Of a stretch of 64,000 bases of DNA, positions 24,579-33,810 are shown in pieces. Position 1 is the first letter of the stretch, and each line of letters starts with the position of its first letter. Location of the stretch: positions 558,001 through 622,000 of the forward strand of contig BMWJ01000002.1 in assembly GCA_014651175.1 (NCBI GenBank), read 5' to 3'. The DNA comes from Streptomyces clavifer. GTDB taxonomy: Bacteria; Actinomycetota; Actinomycetes; Streptomycetales; Streptomycetaceae. The position numbers and the translations under genes were made by a program. The notes below the pieces were generated by a model. The model worked only from the letters and a program-made list of their open reading frames with translations, ran no database searches and was not told the DNA's origin.

Positions 24579-26984
24579 ATGACGCCCACCGCCACGTACC
24601 GGCTGCAGCTCCAGCCGGACTTCCCGTTCGCCGCCGCGGCGGACGCCGTTCCGTATCTCGCCGAGCTCGGCGTCTCCCATCTGCACCTGTCCCCCGTCCT
24701 GGAGGCCGTGCCCGGCTCCGGGCACGGCTACGACGTCGTCGACCACGGCCGGGTGCGGGCCGAGCTGGGCGGCGAGAGGGGGCTGCGGCTGCTCTCCGCC
24801 ACGGCCCGTGCGCACGGCCTCGGGCTGGTCCTGGACCTCGTGCCCAACCACATGGCGGCTGCGCCCCGGCACAACCTCCCCCTGTGGGAGGTGCTGCGCG
24901 AAGGCCCGGAGTCCCCGTACGCCCGGTGGTTCGACATCGACTGGGCGGCGGGCGGCGGCAAGGTGCTGCTGCCCGTCCTCGCGGGGCGGATCGGGGAGGA
25001 GAGCGGCCGCTTCGAGGTCGGCGCCCGGGACGACGGCGCCCCGGTGCTGCGCTACGGCGACCTGGAGTTCCCGCTGCGCGAGGGCACGGCGGGCCTTCCG
25101 CTGCCGGAGCTGCTCGACGCCCAGCACTACCGGCTCGGCTGGTGGCGCCTGGCCCGGACGGAGCTCAACTACCGGAGGTTCTTCACCGTCTCCGACCTGA
25201 TCGGCCTCCGGGTGGAGCACCTGGAGGTCTTCGCCGCCACCCATGACAAGGTCCTCGGGCTCGTCATCGAGGGCGTCGCCGACGGACTCCGCATCGACCA
25301 CCCGGACGGGCTGGCGGACCCCGCCGGGTACCTGGAGCGGCTCGCGGCGGCCACCGACGGGAGGTGGACCGTGGTCGAGAAGATCCTCACCGGCTCCGAG
25401 GTGCTGCCGGCCGGCTGGGCGGTCGCGGGGACGACCGGGTACGACGCGCTGCACCGGATCGACGGGCTGTTCACCGACCCGATGGGCGCGGCCGACCTGC
25501 TCGGCCGGTACCGGGACTTCGCGGGCCCGCCCGGGGACCGGGGCGGCTACTGGACGGCGACGGTCCGCCGGGCGGCGTACCGCGTCGTCACCCATGAGCT
25601 GGCCGCCGAGACCAGGTGGCTGACCCGACTCGCCGTCCGGGCCTGCGCCGGGGACCCCGCGCTGCACGACCACGCCCCGTGGGCGCTGCACACGGCGGTG
25701 CGCGAGCTGCTGGTCCGGGTCCCCGTCTACCGTCCGTACGTCACGGCGGGCGGGCCTCTCACGGAGATCGCGGAGGCGGCGCTGCCGCCGGAGGCGGTGC
25801 GGGACGCCAAGGCGGTGTTCTCGGTGCCGGAGGAGTCGGCGGCCGTCGACGTGGTGCGGGATCTGGCGCTGGGCCGGCTCGGGGACGGTCCGGACCACAC
25901 GGCGTTCTGCGCACGGTTCGCCCAGACGGCGTCCGCGCTGCACGCCAAGTCGGTGGAGGACACGGCGTTCTACCGCTACGTCCCGCTGATCTCGGCGACG
26001 GAGGTGGGCGGCGACCCGGGGCGGCCGGCGGTGAGCCCGGAGGAGTTCCACGGCTTCTGCGAGCGGATCGCCCGTGACTGGCCCGCCACCGGCACGGTGC
26101 TGACCACGCACGACACCAAGCGCAGCGGGGACGTGCGGGCCAGGATCGCGGTCCTGTCGGAGTGCCCCGAGCGGTGGTCCTCGCTGGTGGCGCAGCTGAC
26201 CCGGGCGACGTCCGCGGCCGCTCCCGATCCGCAACTGGCCTGGCAGGCTTGGCAGTCGGCGTACGGCTGCGCGAGCCTGCCCGTCGGGGAGATGGCGGGC
26301 AGGCTGGAACCCGCCATGCTGAAGGCCGTGCGCGAGGCGGGCCTGTTCACCAGCTGGACAGAGCCGGATCCGGCGTACGAGCGCGCGGTGACCGACTTCG
26401 TGGCGGCCGATCCGGGCAGCGACGCGGGCGGGGCGCGGACGATGATGGCGCGGTTCGCGGACACGCTCGCCCCGTTCGTGCGCGCCAACGTGCTGGGGGC
26501 CGCACTGGTGCACCTGACGATGCCGGGCGTGCCCGATCTGTACCAGGGCACGGAGCGGGAGTACATCGCGCTGGTCGACCCGGACAACCGCCGGCCCTTC
26601 GCCCGGCCTGCCGGGGGGCGCGACGAGAAGGGGGACCTCACGGCGGCGGCCCTGCGCCTGCGGCGGGAGCGTCCCGAGGTCTTCGGCGAGTCGGGTACGT
26701 ACGCCCCGCTGGCCGCCCGGGGCCCTGCCGCGGCCCACTGCGTGGCGTTCTGCCGGTCGGGCGAGGCGGTCACCGCGGTGACCAGGCTGTCGCTGCGGCT
26801 CGCGGAGGAGGGCGGCTGGGGCGCGACGGAACTGACGCTGCCGGACGAGGGCCCGTGGCAGGACCTCCTGTCCCCCGGGCGGGAGTTCACGGGGGCCGCG
26901 GTCGCGGTGGCCGAGCTCTTCGCGGAGCGGCCGGTGGCGCTGCTCGTGAAGGCGGTACGGGGAGGGTCCGCGGACCACGGGTGA
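24579..26984 (+). CDS. treY: Malto-oligosyltrehalose synthase
   Basis: Converts the reducing-end alpha-1,4 bond of malto-oligosaccharides to alpha,alpha-1,1, giving maltooligosyl-trehalose. The product has about 801 residues. The start MTPTATYRLQL is the family N-terminus, followed by HLHLSPVLEAVPGSGHGYDV, VLDLVPNHMA, and later GLRIDHPDGLADP, VVEKIL and TTHDTKRS, the GH13-type residues of TreY. In-frame GTG codons at 24534 and 24561 could extend it, and no clear ribosome-binding site decides the start; I prefer 24579 for family fit. Works with GlgX upstream and TreZ at 29410. Confidence 0.94.
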   Translation: MTPTATYRLQLQPDFPFAAAADAVPYLAELGVSHLHLSPVLEAVPGSGHGYDVVDHGRVRAELGGERGLRLLSATARAHGLGLVLDLVPNHMAAAPRHNLPLWEVLREGPESPYARWFDIDWAAGGGKVLLPVLAGRIGEESGRFEVGARDDGAPVLRYGDLEFPLREGTAGLPLPELLDAQHYRLGWWRLARTELNYRRFFTVSDLIGLRVEHLEVFAATHDKVLGLVIEGVADGLRIDHPDGLADPAGYLERLAAATDGRWTVVEKILTGSEVLPAGWAVAGTTGYDALHRIDGLFTDPMGAADLLGRYRDFAGPPGDRGGYWTATVRRAAYRVVTHELAAETRWLTRLAVRACAGDPALHDHAPWALHTAVRELLVRVPVYRPYVTAGGPLTEIAEAALPPEAVRDAKAVFSVPEESAAVDVVRDLALGRLGDGPDHTAFCARFAQTASALHAKSVEDTAFYRYVPLISATEVGGDPGRPAVSPEEFHGFCERIARDWPATGTVLTTHDTKRSGDVRARIAVLSECPERWSSLVAQLTRATSAAAPDPQLAWQAWQSAYGCASLPVGEMAGRLEPAMLKAVREAGLFTSWTEPDPAYERAVTDFVAADPGSDAGGARTMMARFADTLAPFVRANVLGAALVHLTMPGVPDLYQGTEREYIALVDPDNRRPFARPAGGRDEKGDLTAAALRLRRERPEVFGESGTYAPLAARGPAAAHCVAFCRSGEAVTAVTRLSLRLAEEGGWGATELTLPDEGPWQDLLSPGREFTGAAVAVAELFAERPVALLVKAVRGGSADHG

Positions 26985-27066
26985 GCGGACCGGTACGCGG
27001 GGCGTCCACGGCCGGGTGGTCGACGCGCGGGCCGGGCGGGCACACGGCGCCCCGCGCGTGGACCGC

Positions 27067-27633
27067 TCAGGCCGGCGGCCCCGGCAGCGGTGCGGAGAGC
27101 CGGAAGGCCATCCGGCCGAAGCTCACCTGGTCACCGTCGCGGACCGCGGCGGCACCGATGACGCGCTGGCCGTTGACGCAGGTGCCGTTCGTCGAGCCGA
27201 GGTCGCGCAGGATCCACCGGCTGCCGTGCGCGGTCAGTTCGGCGTGCAGCCGTGAGACCGTCTCGTGGCTGAGCCGCAGCCCGTTGCCCGGGTCGCGGCC
27301 GATGCGGAGCGGGTGCGGGCCGGGGACGGGCAGCAGGAGCTTGGGCAGCCGCTCGGACTGCCAGGCCCTGCGCACCCCCGCGGGAAAGGCGGAGACGCCC
27401 CCCACCGCGCGGAACAGCCGGCGGGTCCAGCGCCCGCCGCTCTCCAGATCGGAGGTGAGCGCCGCCAGCTCCTCGGAACGCCGCGCCGTCAGGGCCAGTT
27501 CCATACGCCGCAGGAACGTGTCGTGGGACAGCTTCCCCTGCGCCGCGCCGTCTCTGAGCACACCGAGGACACGGTCGCGCTGGGCGTCGGACAGCCGCGC
27601 GGGGTACGTGTGGGACTCGAAGGAGGACGTCAC
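27067..27633 (-). CDS. DUF1707-FHA domain protein
   Basis: A 188-residue cytoplasmic protein. Residues about 8-60 form a DUF1707 domain (RLSDAQRDRVLGVLRDGAAQGKLSHDTFLRRMELAL). A linker follows, and the C-terminal half is a forkhead-associated domain with IGRDPGNGL, SRLHAEL and DLGSTNGTCVNG, which binds phosphothreonine peptides. The likely role is as an adaptor downstream of a Ser/Thr protein kinase; no kinase gene is in the window. The GTG start at 27633 lacks an obvious ribosome-binding site. The gene is convergent with treY. Confidence 0.88.
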   Translation of the reverse strand: MTSSFESHTYPARLSDAQRDRVLGVLRDGAAQGKLSHDTFLRRMELALTARRSEELAALTSDLESGGRWTRRLFRAVGGVSAFPAGVRRAWQSERLPKLLLPVPGPHPLRIGRDPGNGLRLSHETVSRLHAELTAHGSRWILRDLGSTNGTCVNGQRVIGAAAVRDGDQVSFGRMAFRLSAPLPGPPA

Positions 27634-27848
27634 AGTGTGATTGTCGGCCCGACAGGCCCGAGGTGTCCAGAAGAGCGCTTCTTCGGCCCCTCCTGACCTG
27701 CGCGGCAGCACCGGGATCCGGCCCGACGGGCGCTCCGTGGCGCCGAGGACGTCCGCTGTCGCCCTGCCGGCACCTCGGTGCGTCCGAGCGAGCGCCCGGG
27801 CCGGTCACCGCATCGCGCGGGAGCGCGTCCACCCGGACTGAGCGGCCG

Positions 27849-29207
27849 TCAGCCCGTGCCGGCGGGGCGCTGGGCGCGGATCACGTCGCGGTACCAGGCG
27901 TACGAGTCCTTGGGCGTGCGCCGCAGCGTCTCGTAGTCGATGTGGACCAGGCCGAAGCGCTTGCTGGCGCCCTCGGTCCACTCCACGTTGTCGGTCAGCG
28001 ACCAGGTGAAGTATCCGCGCACGTCGACGCCGGCGTCGATGGCCGTGCGCAGTGCCCCCAGGTGTCCTTCCAGGAAGGCGATGCGGCGGCCGTCGGCGAC
28101 GGGTTCGTCGACCGCGCAGCCGTTCTCGGTGATGTAGACGGGCGGCAGCCGGTCCCCGAAGCGGTCCTTCAGGCCGCCGAGTGTCTCGGCGAGGCCCTCG
28201 GGGACGACGGGCCAGCCGAAGTCGGTCGTCTCGTACCCTTCGATCTCCCTGATCCCGAAGGGGAGTTCGGCCGGCATCGTGTAGCCGGAGAAGGAGCCGA
28301 GGGCTTCGGGCCTCGGTGCGCCGACGAGGGTGGGGTTGTAGTAGTTGACCCCGTACCAGTCGAGCGGGGTGGAGATCACCTTGAGGTCGTCCTCGACGGG
28401 GCCCGGCATCAGGGCGGCGAAGCCCTCGTCGGGGTAGCGGCCGGTCAGGACCGGGTCGGCGAAGAGCCAGTTGGTCAGGGTGTCGTAGAGCGCGGCGCCC
28501 TGCCGGTCCTCCTCGGTGTCCCCGGCCGTCCAGACGGGGCTGTGGGAGAGCGCGATGCCGATGTTGTCGGCGCCCGCGGCACGCAGCGCGCGCACGGCCA
28601 GCCCGTGGGCGAGGAGTTGGTGGTGGGCGGCCGGAAGCGCGTCGAAGAGGAGGGTGCGGCCGGGTGCGTGCTCGCCGAGTGCGTAGCCGAGCATCGTCAC
28701 CTCGGCCGGTTCGTTGATGGTGATCCACATGGGCACGCGGTCCGCGAGGCGCTCCGCGACGATGCCCGCGTATTCGGCGAAGCGGTAGGCGGTGTCCCTG
28801 TTGAGCCAGCCGCCCGCCTCGTCGAGCGGGAGCGGGGTGTCCCAGTGGTAGAGGGTGGGGGCGGGTGTGATGCCGTGGGCACAGAGCTCGTCGACGAGCC
28901 GGTCGTAGAAGTCGAGCCCGGCGGGGTTGAGCGCGCCGCTGCCGCCCGGCACGACCCGCGGCCAGCTGATGGAGAAGCGGAAGGCGTCCGCGCCGAGTCC
29001 GGCGAGCAGGGCCACGTCCTCGCGGTAGTGCTCGTGGAAGCCGGTACCCCGGGTGGTGTCCGTGCCGTCCTTGATCCGGCCAGGCAGTGCGGCGAACGCG
29101 TCCCAGCCGGAGAGCCCCTTTCCGTCGGCGTCGAACGCCCCTTCGGTCTGGAAGGCGGAGGCGGAGGCTCCCCAGAGGAAGCCGGGTGGAAAGGTCGGCA
29201 CGGTCAT
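27849..29207 (-). CDS. GH1 beta-glucosidase
   Basis: Retaining glycosidase of 452 residues, cytoplasmic (no signal peptide), that probably splits imported cello-oligosaccharides or related beta-glucosides. The family 1 pattern is complete: PPGFLWGASASAFQTEGA at the start, acid/base ITINEPAEV, and nucleophile YITENGCAV near residue 365. The ATG at 29207 has a GGAG site. It is transcribed away from treZ; the 202-base divergent region shows no palindromic CebR-type box that I can see. No transporter gene is adjacent. Confidence 0.93.
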   Translation of the reverse strand: MTVPTFPPGFLWGASASAFQTEGAFDADGKGLSGWDAFAALPGRIKDGTDTTRGTGFHEHYREDVALLAGLGADAFRFSISWPRVVPGGSGALNPAGLDFYDRLVDELCAHGITPAPTLYHWDTPLPLDEAGGWLNRDTAYRFAEYAGIVAERLADRVPMWITINEPAEVTMLGYALGEHAPGRTLLFDALPAAHHQLLAHGLAVRALRAAGADNIGIALSHSPVWTAGDTEEDRQGAALYDTLTNWLFADPVLTGRYPDEGFAALMPGPVEDDLKVISTPLDWYGVNYYNPTLVGAPRPEALGSFSGYTMPAELPFGIREIEGYETTDFGWPVVPEGLAETLGGLKDRFGDRLPPVYITENGCAVDEPVADGRRIAFLEGHLGALRTAIDAGVDVRGYFTWSLTDNVEWTEGASKRFGLVHIDYETLRRTPKDSYAWYRDVIRAQRPAGTG

Positions 29208-29409
29208 CTCGGACTCCAGCAGCCGTAAGGGGGACCTCGGATTACTGCCCGGCTTCTCTACGTATGAGCAGAACCCGGTAGGGCAATGATCAGGACCAGA
29301 CCCTAATCGCCAGTCATGGGCTCGCTCCAGTCTTCCGGGGCCCCGAGTGCGACTTCCGCCGAGTACGGGCCCGCTGCCGGGCTTCCGGTTCATGGACGAG
29401 GAGTGGTGG

Positions 29410-31170
29410 ATGCAGTTCGAGGTGTGGGCGCCGGAGGCCGAGTCGGCCGTGCTGCGGACGGCGGACGGGCCGCGGCCGATGGTGCGCGATCCGCTGCGGG
29501 AGGGCTGGTGGACGGCCGACGCCGAGGCGGCCGACGGCGACCGCTACGGCTTCGCGCTCGACGACGGGCCCGTGCTCCCCGACCCGCGCTCGCGCCGCCA
29601 GCCGGACGGCCCCGACGGCGAGAGCGCGGTCGTGGACCAGACGGCGTACGCCTGGCGCAACGCGTGGGCGGGGCGCGGACTGCCGGGCGCCGTCCTGTAC
29701 GAGCTGCACATCGGTACGTTCACGGACGCGGGCACCTTCGACGCGGCGGCCGGGCGCCTCGGCCACCTCGCCGAGCTCGGCATCACCCATGTGTCGCTGA
29801 TGCCCGTCTGCCCCTTCCCCGGCACCCACGGATGGGGGTACGAGGGGGTGTCCCTGTGGGCCGTGCACGAACCGTACGGCGGCCCGGCCGGCCTGAAGCA
29901 CTTCGTCGACACCGCGCACGGGCTGGGTCTCGCGGTCCTCCTGGACGTGGTCCACAACCATCTGGGCCCGTCCGGCAACCACCTCCCGGCCTTCGGCCCG
30001 TACTTCACCGACACGCATCAGACCCCCTGGGGCTCGGCCGTCAACCTCGACGCCGCGGGCTCGGACGAGGTCCGCGCCTACCTCCTGGGCAGCGCGCTCG
30101 CCTGGCTCCGGGACTACCGGCTGGACGGGCTCCGCCTGGACGCCGTCCACGCACTGGCCGACAGCAGGGCACTCACCTTCCTGGAAGAGCTCTCCACGGC
30201 CGTCGACGCCCTCGCCGCGGAGCTCGGCCGCCCGCTCCCCCTGATCGCCGAGTCCGACCTGTGCGATCCGCGCACCACCACCCCGCGCGAGGAGGGCGGC
30301 CTCGGACTCCACGCCCAGTGGAACGACGACTTCCACCACTGCCTGCACACCGCCCTGACCGGCGAGTCCCGGGGCTACTACGCCGACTTCGCCGTCGCCC
30401 CGCTGGCCGCCCTGGCCAAGACCCTGACCGGCGCGTTCTTCCACGACGGGACGTACTCCGGCTTCCGGGGCCGGACGCACGGCCGTCCCGTCGACGTCGC
30501 CCGCACCCCCGCCCACCGCTTCGTCGGGTACGCCCAGACCCACGACCAGATCGGCAACCGGGCCCTGGGCGACCGGCTCGCCGCCGGCCTCTCCCCCGGG
30601 CTCCAGGCCTGCGCGGCGGCCCTCGTGCTCACCGGTCCCTTCACCCCGATGCTCTTCATGGGCGAGGAGTGGGGCGCCCGCACCCCGTGGCAGTTCTTCA
30701 CCGACCACACCGACCCGGCGCTCGCCCGGGCCGTACGCGAGGGCAGACGGCGGGAGTTCGCGGCACACGGCTGGGCCGAGGAGGACATCCCCGATCCGCA
30801 GGACCCGCGCACCCGGGACCGTTCCCGCCTCGACTGGAGCGAACCCGCGCGCGAGCCGCACGCCCGCCTCCAGGCCTGGTACCGCGAACTGATCGCGCTG
30901 CGCCGGGCCATGCCCGATCTCTCCGACCCCGATCTGGCCTCGGTCAGGACGGCGTACGACGAGGAGGCCCGCTGGCTGGCCTTCCGCAGGGGCGATCTGC
31001 GGATCGCGGTCAACCTGTCCGGGGAACCCGTCGTCATCGCGCTGGGTGGCGGCCGTCACCGCACCGGCGGGGGCCGGGTGCTGGCCGCCTGGGACCCGGT
31101 CGGCGCACCGGCCGGCGACGGGCTGCTGCACCTGCCACCGGAGTCGTGCGTGGTACTGGCGGACGACTGA
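29410..31170 (+). CDS. treZ: Malto-oligosyltrehalose trehalohydrolase
   Basis: Cleaves trehalose from maltooligosyl-trehalose, completing the TreY-TreZ route. The product has 586 residues. The ATG at 29410 is preceded by GAGGAG with a six-base spacer and gives the family start MQFEVWAPEA; in-frame starts at 29347 and 29392 are less likely. An N-terminal beta-domain precedes the barrel motifs DVVHNHLGP, LRLDAVHAL (nucleophile), LIAESDL (acid/base) and YAQTHDQIGNR. It is separated from treY by the FHA and GH1 genes on the opposite strand, so it has its own promoter in the divergent region before it. Confidence 0.95.
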   Translation: MQFEVWAPEAESAVLRTADGPRPMVRDPLREGWWTADAEAADGDRYGFALDDGPVLPDPRSRRQPDGPDGESAVVDQTAYAWRNAWAGRGLPGAVLYELHIGTFTDAGTFDAAAGRLGHLAELGITHVSLMPVCPFPGTHGWGYEGVSLWAVHEPYGGPAGLKHFVDTAHGLGLAVLLDVVHNHLGPSGNHLPAFGPYFTDTHQTPWGSAVNLDAAGSDEVRAYLLGSALAWLRDYRLDGLRLDAVHALADSRALTFLEELSTAVDALAAELGRPLPLIAESDLCDPRTTTPREEGGLGLHAQWNDDFHHCLHTALTGESRGYYADFAVAPLAALAKTLTGAFFHDGTYSGFRGRTHGRPVDVARTPAHRFVGYAQTHDQIGNRALGDRLAAGLSPGLQACAAALVLTGPFTPMLFMGEEWGARTPWQFFTDHTDPALARAVREGRRREFAAHGWAEEDIPDPQDPRTRDRSRLDWSEPAREPHARLQAWYRELIALRRAMPDLSDPDLASVRTAYDEEARWLAFRRGDLRIAVNLSGEPVVIALGGGRHRTGGGRVLAAWDPVGAPAGDGLLHLPPESCVVLADD

Positions 31171-31219
31171 GCAGGCCGGCCCTCTGCGCGTACGGCGTCC
31201 CGCACCGCCCACGTCACCG

Positions 31220-31258
31220 GGCCCCGCGGGGCCGGCATCGGGGCGCCGGGTGCCGGCC
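31220..31258. terminator. Possible bidirectional terminator between treZ and the M24 peptidase
   Basis: A 14-base perfect palindrome (31220-31233) abuts an eight-base-pair hairpin (arms 31230-31237 and 31251-31258) that touches the peptidase stop codon. The genes are convergent. The hairpins share bases, so only one can form at a time. Confidence 0.3.
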
Positions 31259-32388
31259 TACTCGACGATCGCCATCTCGCGCGACGTGGTGTTCAGCCGC
31301 CGCCCGCCGTCCTCGGTGACCGTGACGATGTCCTCGATGCGCACACCGAAGCGGCCGGGGAGGTAGATGCCGGGCTCCACCGAGAAGCACATCCCGGGCA
31401 CCAGCGGCTGCTCCTCGCCCTCGATCATGTAGGGCGGCTCGTGGGTGGTGACGCCGATGCCGTGACCGGTGCGGTGGATGAAGCGCTCGCCGTAGCCGAA
31501 CCCGGTGATGACGGCGCGCGCCGCCCGGTCGATGTCCTGGCAGGCGACCCCGGGCCGCACCGCACGGCAGCCCGCCTCCTGCGCCTCCCGTACGACATCG
31601 TGCACCCGCTGCTCCTCGGCGGTGGGTTCGCCGACGTGGGCCGTGCGGGAGGTGTCGGAGCCGTAGCCGTGCTTCAGGCCGCCGAAGTCGAGGACGACCA
31701 TGTCCCCCCGCTCGATGGTCCGGTCGCCGGCCTCGTGGTGCGGGACCGCGCCGTTCGGGCCCGACCCGACCACGGTGAAGTCGACCTGCGAGTGGCCGGA
31801 CTCCGTGAGGAAGGCGGCCAGATCGGCGGCGACCTCGGTCTCCTTCCGCCCGGAGAAGCGGACCCCGAGGATCTTCTCGTACGCGGCGTCGGCAGCGGCA
31901 CCCGCCGCTGTGAGCCGTTCCAGTTCGGCCGCGTCCTTCACGGCTCGCAGCATCGGCAGCGCGGCGGTGAGCGAGGCGTAGGAGGTGCCGGGGAGGCGCT
32001 GCTGCAGCGCGAGGAGGTGCAGCGCCCAGGTGTTGTCGCTGACTCCGAACCGTCCCTGGCCGTCGAGGAGTCCGGCGGTCAGGGCGTACGGATCCGATGC
32101 GTCGGTCCAGTCGCGCAGGGTGAGTGCCGGGGCTCCGGTCGCGCGTTCGGCGTCCGGGGCCTCCAGGGCCGGGACGACGAGGACGGGGTCCTGCCCGGCC
32201 CGCAGGACGAGGAGGGTGAGGCGTTCGGTTTCCGCGGGCAGCCGGTAGCCGGTGAGGTGCACCAGGTCGGGGCCCGGCGCCACGAGGACACCCGCGAGCC
32301 CCGCGGCGTCGGCCGATTCGGCCGCGCGGGTCATCCGGGCCCGGTAGTCGTCGGCGGTGAAGGGTACGGGCTGGTCGGGGCTGGACAT
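31258..32388 (-). CDS. M24 family aminopeptidase / Xaa-Pro peptidase-like protein
   Basis: A 376-residue protein with a creatinase-like N-terminal domain and a pita-bread metallopeptidase domain. All five metal ligands are in place: D in VVLDFGG, D in GSDTSRT, H in HRTGHGIG, E in SVEPGIY and E in RIEDIV. It probably removes N-terminal residues next to proline (aminopeptidase P or Xaa-Pro dipeptidase); the exact substrate is not determined. The ATG at 32388 has AGGAGG five bases upstream. No signal peptide, so cytoplasmic. Confidence 0.92.
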   Translation of the reverse strand: MSSPDQPVPFTADDYRARMTRAAESADAAGLAGVLVAPGPDLVHLTGYRLPAETERLTLLVLRAGQDPVLVVPALEAPDAERATGAPALTLRDWTDASDPYALTAGLLDGQGRFGVSDNTWALHLLALQQRLPGTSYASLTAALPMLRAVKDAAELERLTAAGAAADAAYEKILGVRFSGRKETEVAADLAAFLTESGHSQVDFTVVGSGPNGAVPHHEAGDRTIERGDMVVLDFGGLKHGYGSDTSRTAHVGEPTAEEQRVHDVVREAQEAGCRAVRPGVACQDIDRAARAVITGFGYGERFIHRTGHGIGVTTHEPPYMIEGEEQPLVPGMCFSVEPGIYLPGRFGVRIEDIVTVTEDGGRRLNTTSREMAIVE

Positions 32389-32457
32389 GTGGACCTCCTG
32401 GCGGGGCGACGCGGCACACAGCATCCTGCCCGTGCGGGTCGGCGTGCGCGACCAGGA

Positions 32458-33093
32458 TCAGGACATGTCGCCGACCCGTACGACGAGGTCGGCCCGGTCG
32501 CGGCCGCGCTCGACCAGCCGGGCGTTGCGTTCGTCGGAGGCGGCGACCCAGCGCTCGGCCTGCGGACGCGGCTTGCCGAACCGCACATGGCGTTCCACGA
32601 GCCTGCGCACCCGCAGGCCGGGATCGGGGTCGAGGAACCACACCTCGTCGAGCAGCCCGCGCACCGGCGCCCACGGCCCGTCGTCCAGGAGGAGGTAGTT
32701 GCCCTCGGTCACGACGAGCGGGGTCTCCGGCAGGACGGGTACGGCACCGGCAATCGGTTCCTCCAGGCTACGGTCGAAGGTGGGCGCGTACACCGGGCCG
32801 GCCCCCTCGGGGTGCCGCAGCCGCCGGAGCAGGGCCGCGAAACCGGCGGCGTCGAAGGTGTCGGGGGCGCCCTTGCGGCCGGCCAGGCCGAGGCGCTCCA
32901 GTTCGGCCCCTGCCAGGTGGAAGCCGTCCATCGGCACGAGGACCGCGCGCCCTTCCAGCGAGTCGACCAGCCGGGCGGCCAGAGTGGACTTCCCGGCTCC
33001 GGGCGCTCCCGCGATGCCCAGGACGCGGCGGGCGCCGGGGACGGCGAGGCGGCGCGCGCGGGCCGTCAGCTCGGTGAGGTCGGTCGTGTCCAT
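32458..33093 (-). CDS. Uridine kinase-like P-loop nucleoside/nucleotide kinase
   Basis: A 211-residue kinase. The P-loop is GIAGAPGAGKST near 25-36, followed by VPMDGFHL, the base-recognition region of the uridine kinase/pantothenate kinase/fructose transport FruK-like group, and VVTEGNYLLL with the Walker B-like glutamate. A lid region HVRFGKPRPQAERWV follows. The substrate could be a nucleoside, pantothenate or a sugar; sequence alone does not say. An alternative ATG at 33102 adds three residues. It is divergent from the VOC gene across a short AT-richer region. Confidence 0.85.
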   Translation of the reverse strand: MDTTDLTELTARARRLAVPGARRVLGIAGAPGAGKSTLAARLVDSLEGRAVLVPMDGFHLAGAELERLGLAGRKGAPDTFDAAGFAALLRRLRHPEGAGPVYAPTFDRSLEEPIAGAVPVLPETPLVVTEGNYLLLDDGPWAPVRGLLDEVWFLDPDPGLRVRRLVERHVRFGKPRPQAERWVAASDERNARLVERGRDRADLVVRVGDMS

Positions 33094-33201
33094 GCTGGGC
33101 ATTGTCCCCGGCGCGGGCCGGACGGCGTTAGTGTGGCGCCGAGAAGTGTTACGTATAACGTCCCGGGTGCGCGCAGCCGCCCCCCGTCCCGAAGGATCGC
33201 C

Positions 33202-33588
33202 ATGTCCCACATCGCCCTGGTCACCCTGGTCGTCCGCGACTACGACGAGGCCCTCACCTACTACACGGACGCCCTCGGCTTCGAGTTGGTGGAGGACACC
33301 GACCGCGGTGACGGCTCGCGCTGGGTGGTGGTGCGTCCCCGCGGCACGCAGGGCACGGGGCTCCTGCTGGCCCGCGCCAAGGACGCCGCTCAGCTGGAGA
33401 GCGTCGGGGCGCAGACGGGCGGCCGGGTCGGGTTCTTCCTGCACACGGAGGACTTCGCGGGCGACCACGAGCGGATGCGGGCCGCGGGGGTGCGCTTCCT
33501 GGAGGAGCCGCGGCACGAGGCGTACGGCTCGGTCGCGGTCTTCGAGGATCTGTACGGCAACCGGTGGGACCTCCTGCAGCCCGCGTGA
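33202..33588 (+). CDS. VOC (glyoxalase/bleomycin resistance) superfamily protein
   Basis: A 128-residue single vicinal-oxygen-chelate module pair: MSHIALVTLVVRDYDEALTYY at the start and VFEDLYGNRWDLLQP at the end, the usual N- and C-terminal metal-ligand strands of glyoxalase I-like proteins. Substrates vary widely in the superfamily (lactoylglutathione analogues, drugs, dioxygenase substrates), so none is assigned. GAAGGA lies about six bases before the ATG. A terminator hairpin lies after the stop, shared with the convergent response regulator. Confidence 0.88.
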   Translation: MSHIALVTLVVRDYDEALTYYTDALGFELVEDTDRGDGSRWVVVRPRGTQGTGLLLARAKDAAQLESVGAQTGGRVGFFLHTEDFAGDHERMRAAGVRFLEEPRHEAYGSVAVFEDLYGNRWDLLQPA

Positions 33589-33734
33589 GCCACCTCGCGG
33601 ACGGGGGAGGTGAGCCCGTCGCCGCAGCCGCCGACGAGCAGGCACGGGGACGTCCGGTCCTCACCCCGACCGCCGCGTGCGGGGAGCCCGCCGTCACGAC
33701 GCGGCCGCCCACGTCGGCCGTCGCGCGGCCGGCC

Positions 33735-33775
33735 GGGCCCGGGGGACGGACCTTGGCGCCCCGTCCCCCGGGCCC
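33735..33775. terminator. Bidirectional terminator between VOC and response regulator genes
   Basis: A perfect 15-base-pair inverted repeat with an 11-base loop midway between two convergent stops. The left arm and loop belong to a 21-base direct repeat present again at 33777-33797. Confidence 0.6.
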
Positions 33776-33797
33776 AGGGGACGGACCTTGGCGCCCC
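33742..33797. repeat. Perfect 21-base direct repeat, period 35
   Basis: Copies at 33742-33762 and 33777-33797 are identical. The second copy can also pair with the right arm of the hairpin at 33761-33775, so two alternative stem-loops are possible in the region. Confidence 0.8.
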
Positions 33798-33810
33798 GGA
33801 GCGCCGGCCG

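Noticed and set aside
33121-33190. The near-palindrome GTTACGTATAAC between the kinase and VOC genes as an operator.
   Set aside because: Only the outer four bases of each arm pair; the centre is asymmetric and no promoter hexamers fit around it.
33742-33797. The start of a CRISPR array.
   Set aside because: Only two copies, a 14-base gap between them, and the repeats are part of a terminator hairpin; no cas genes.
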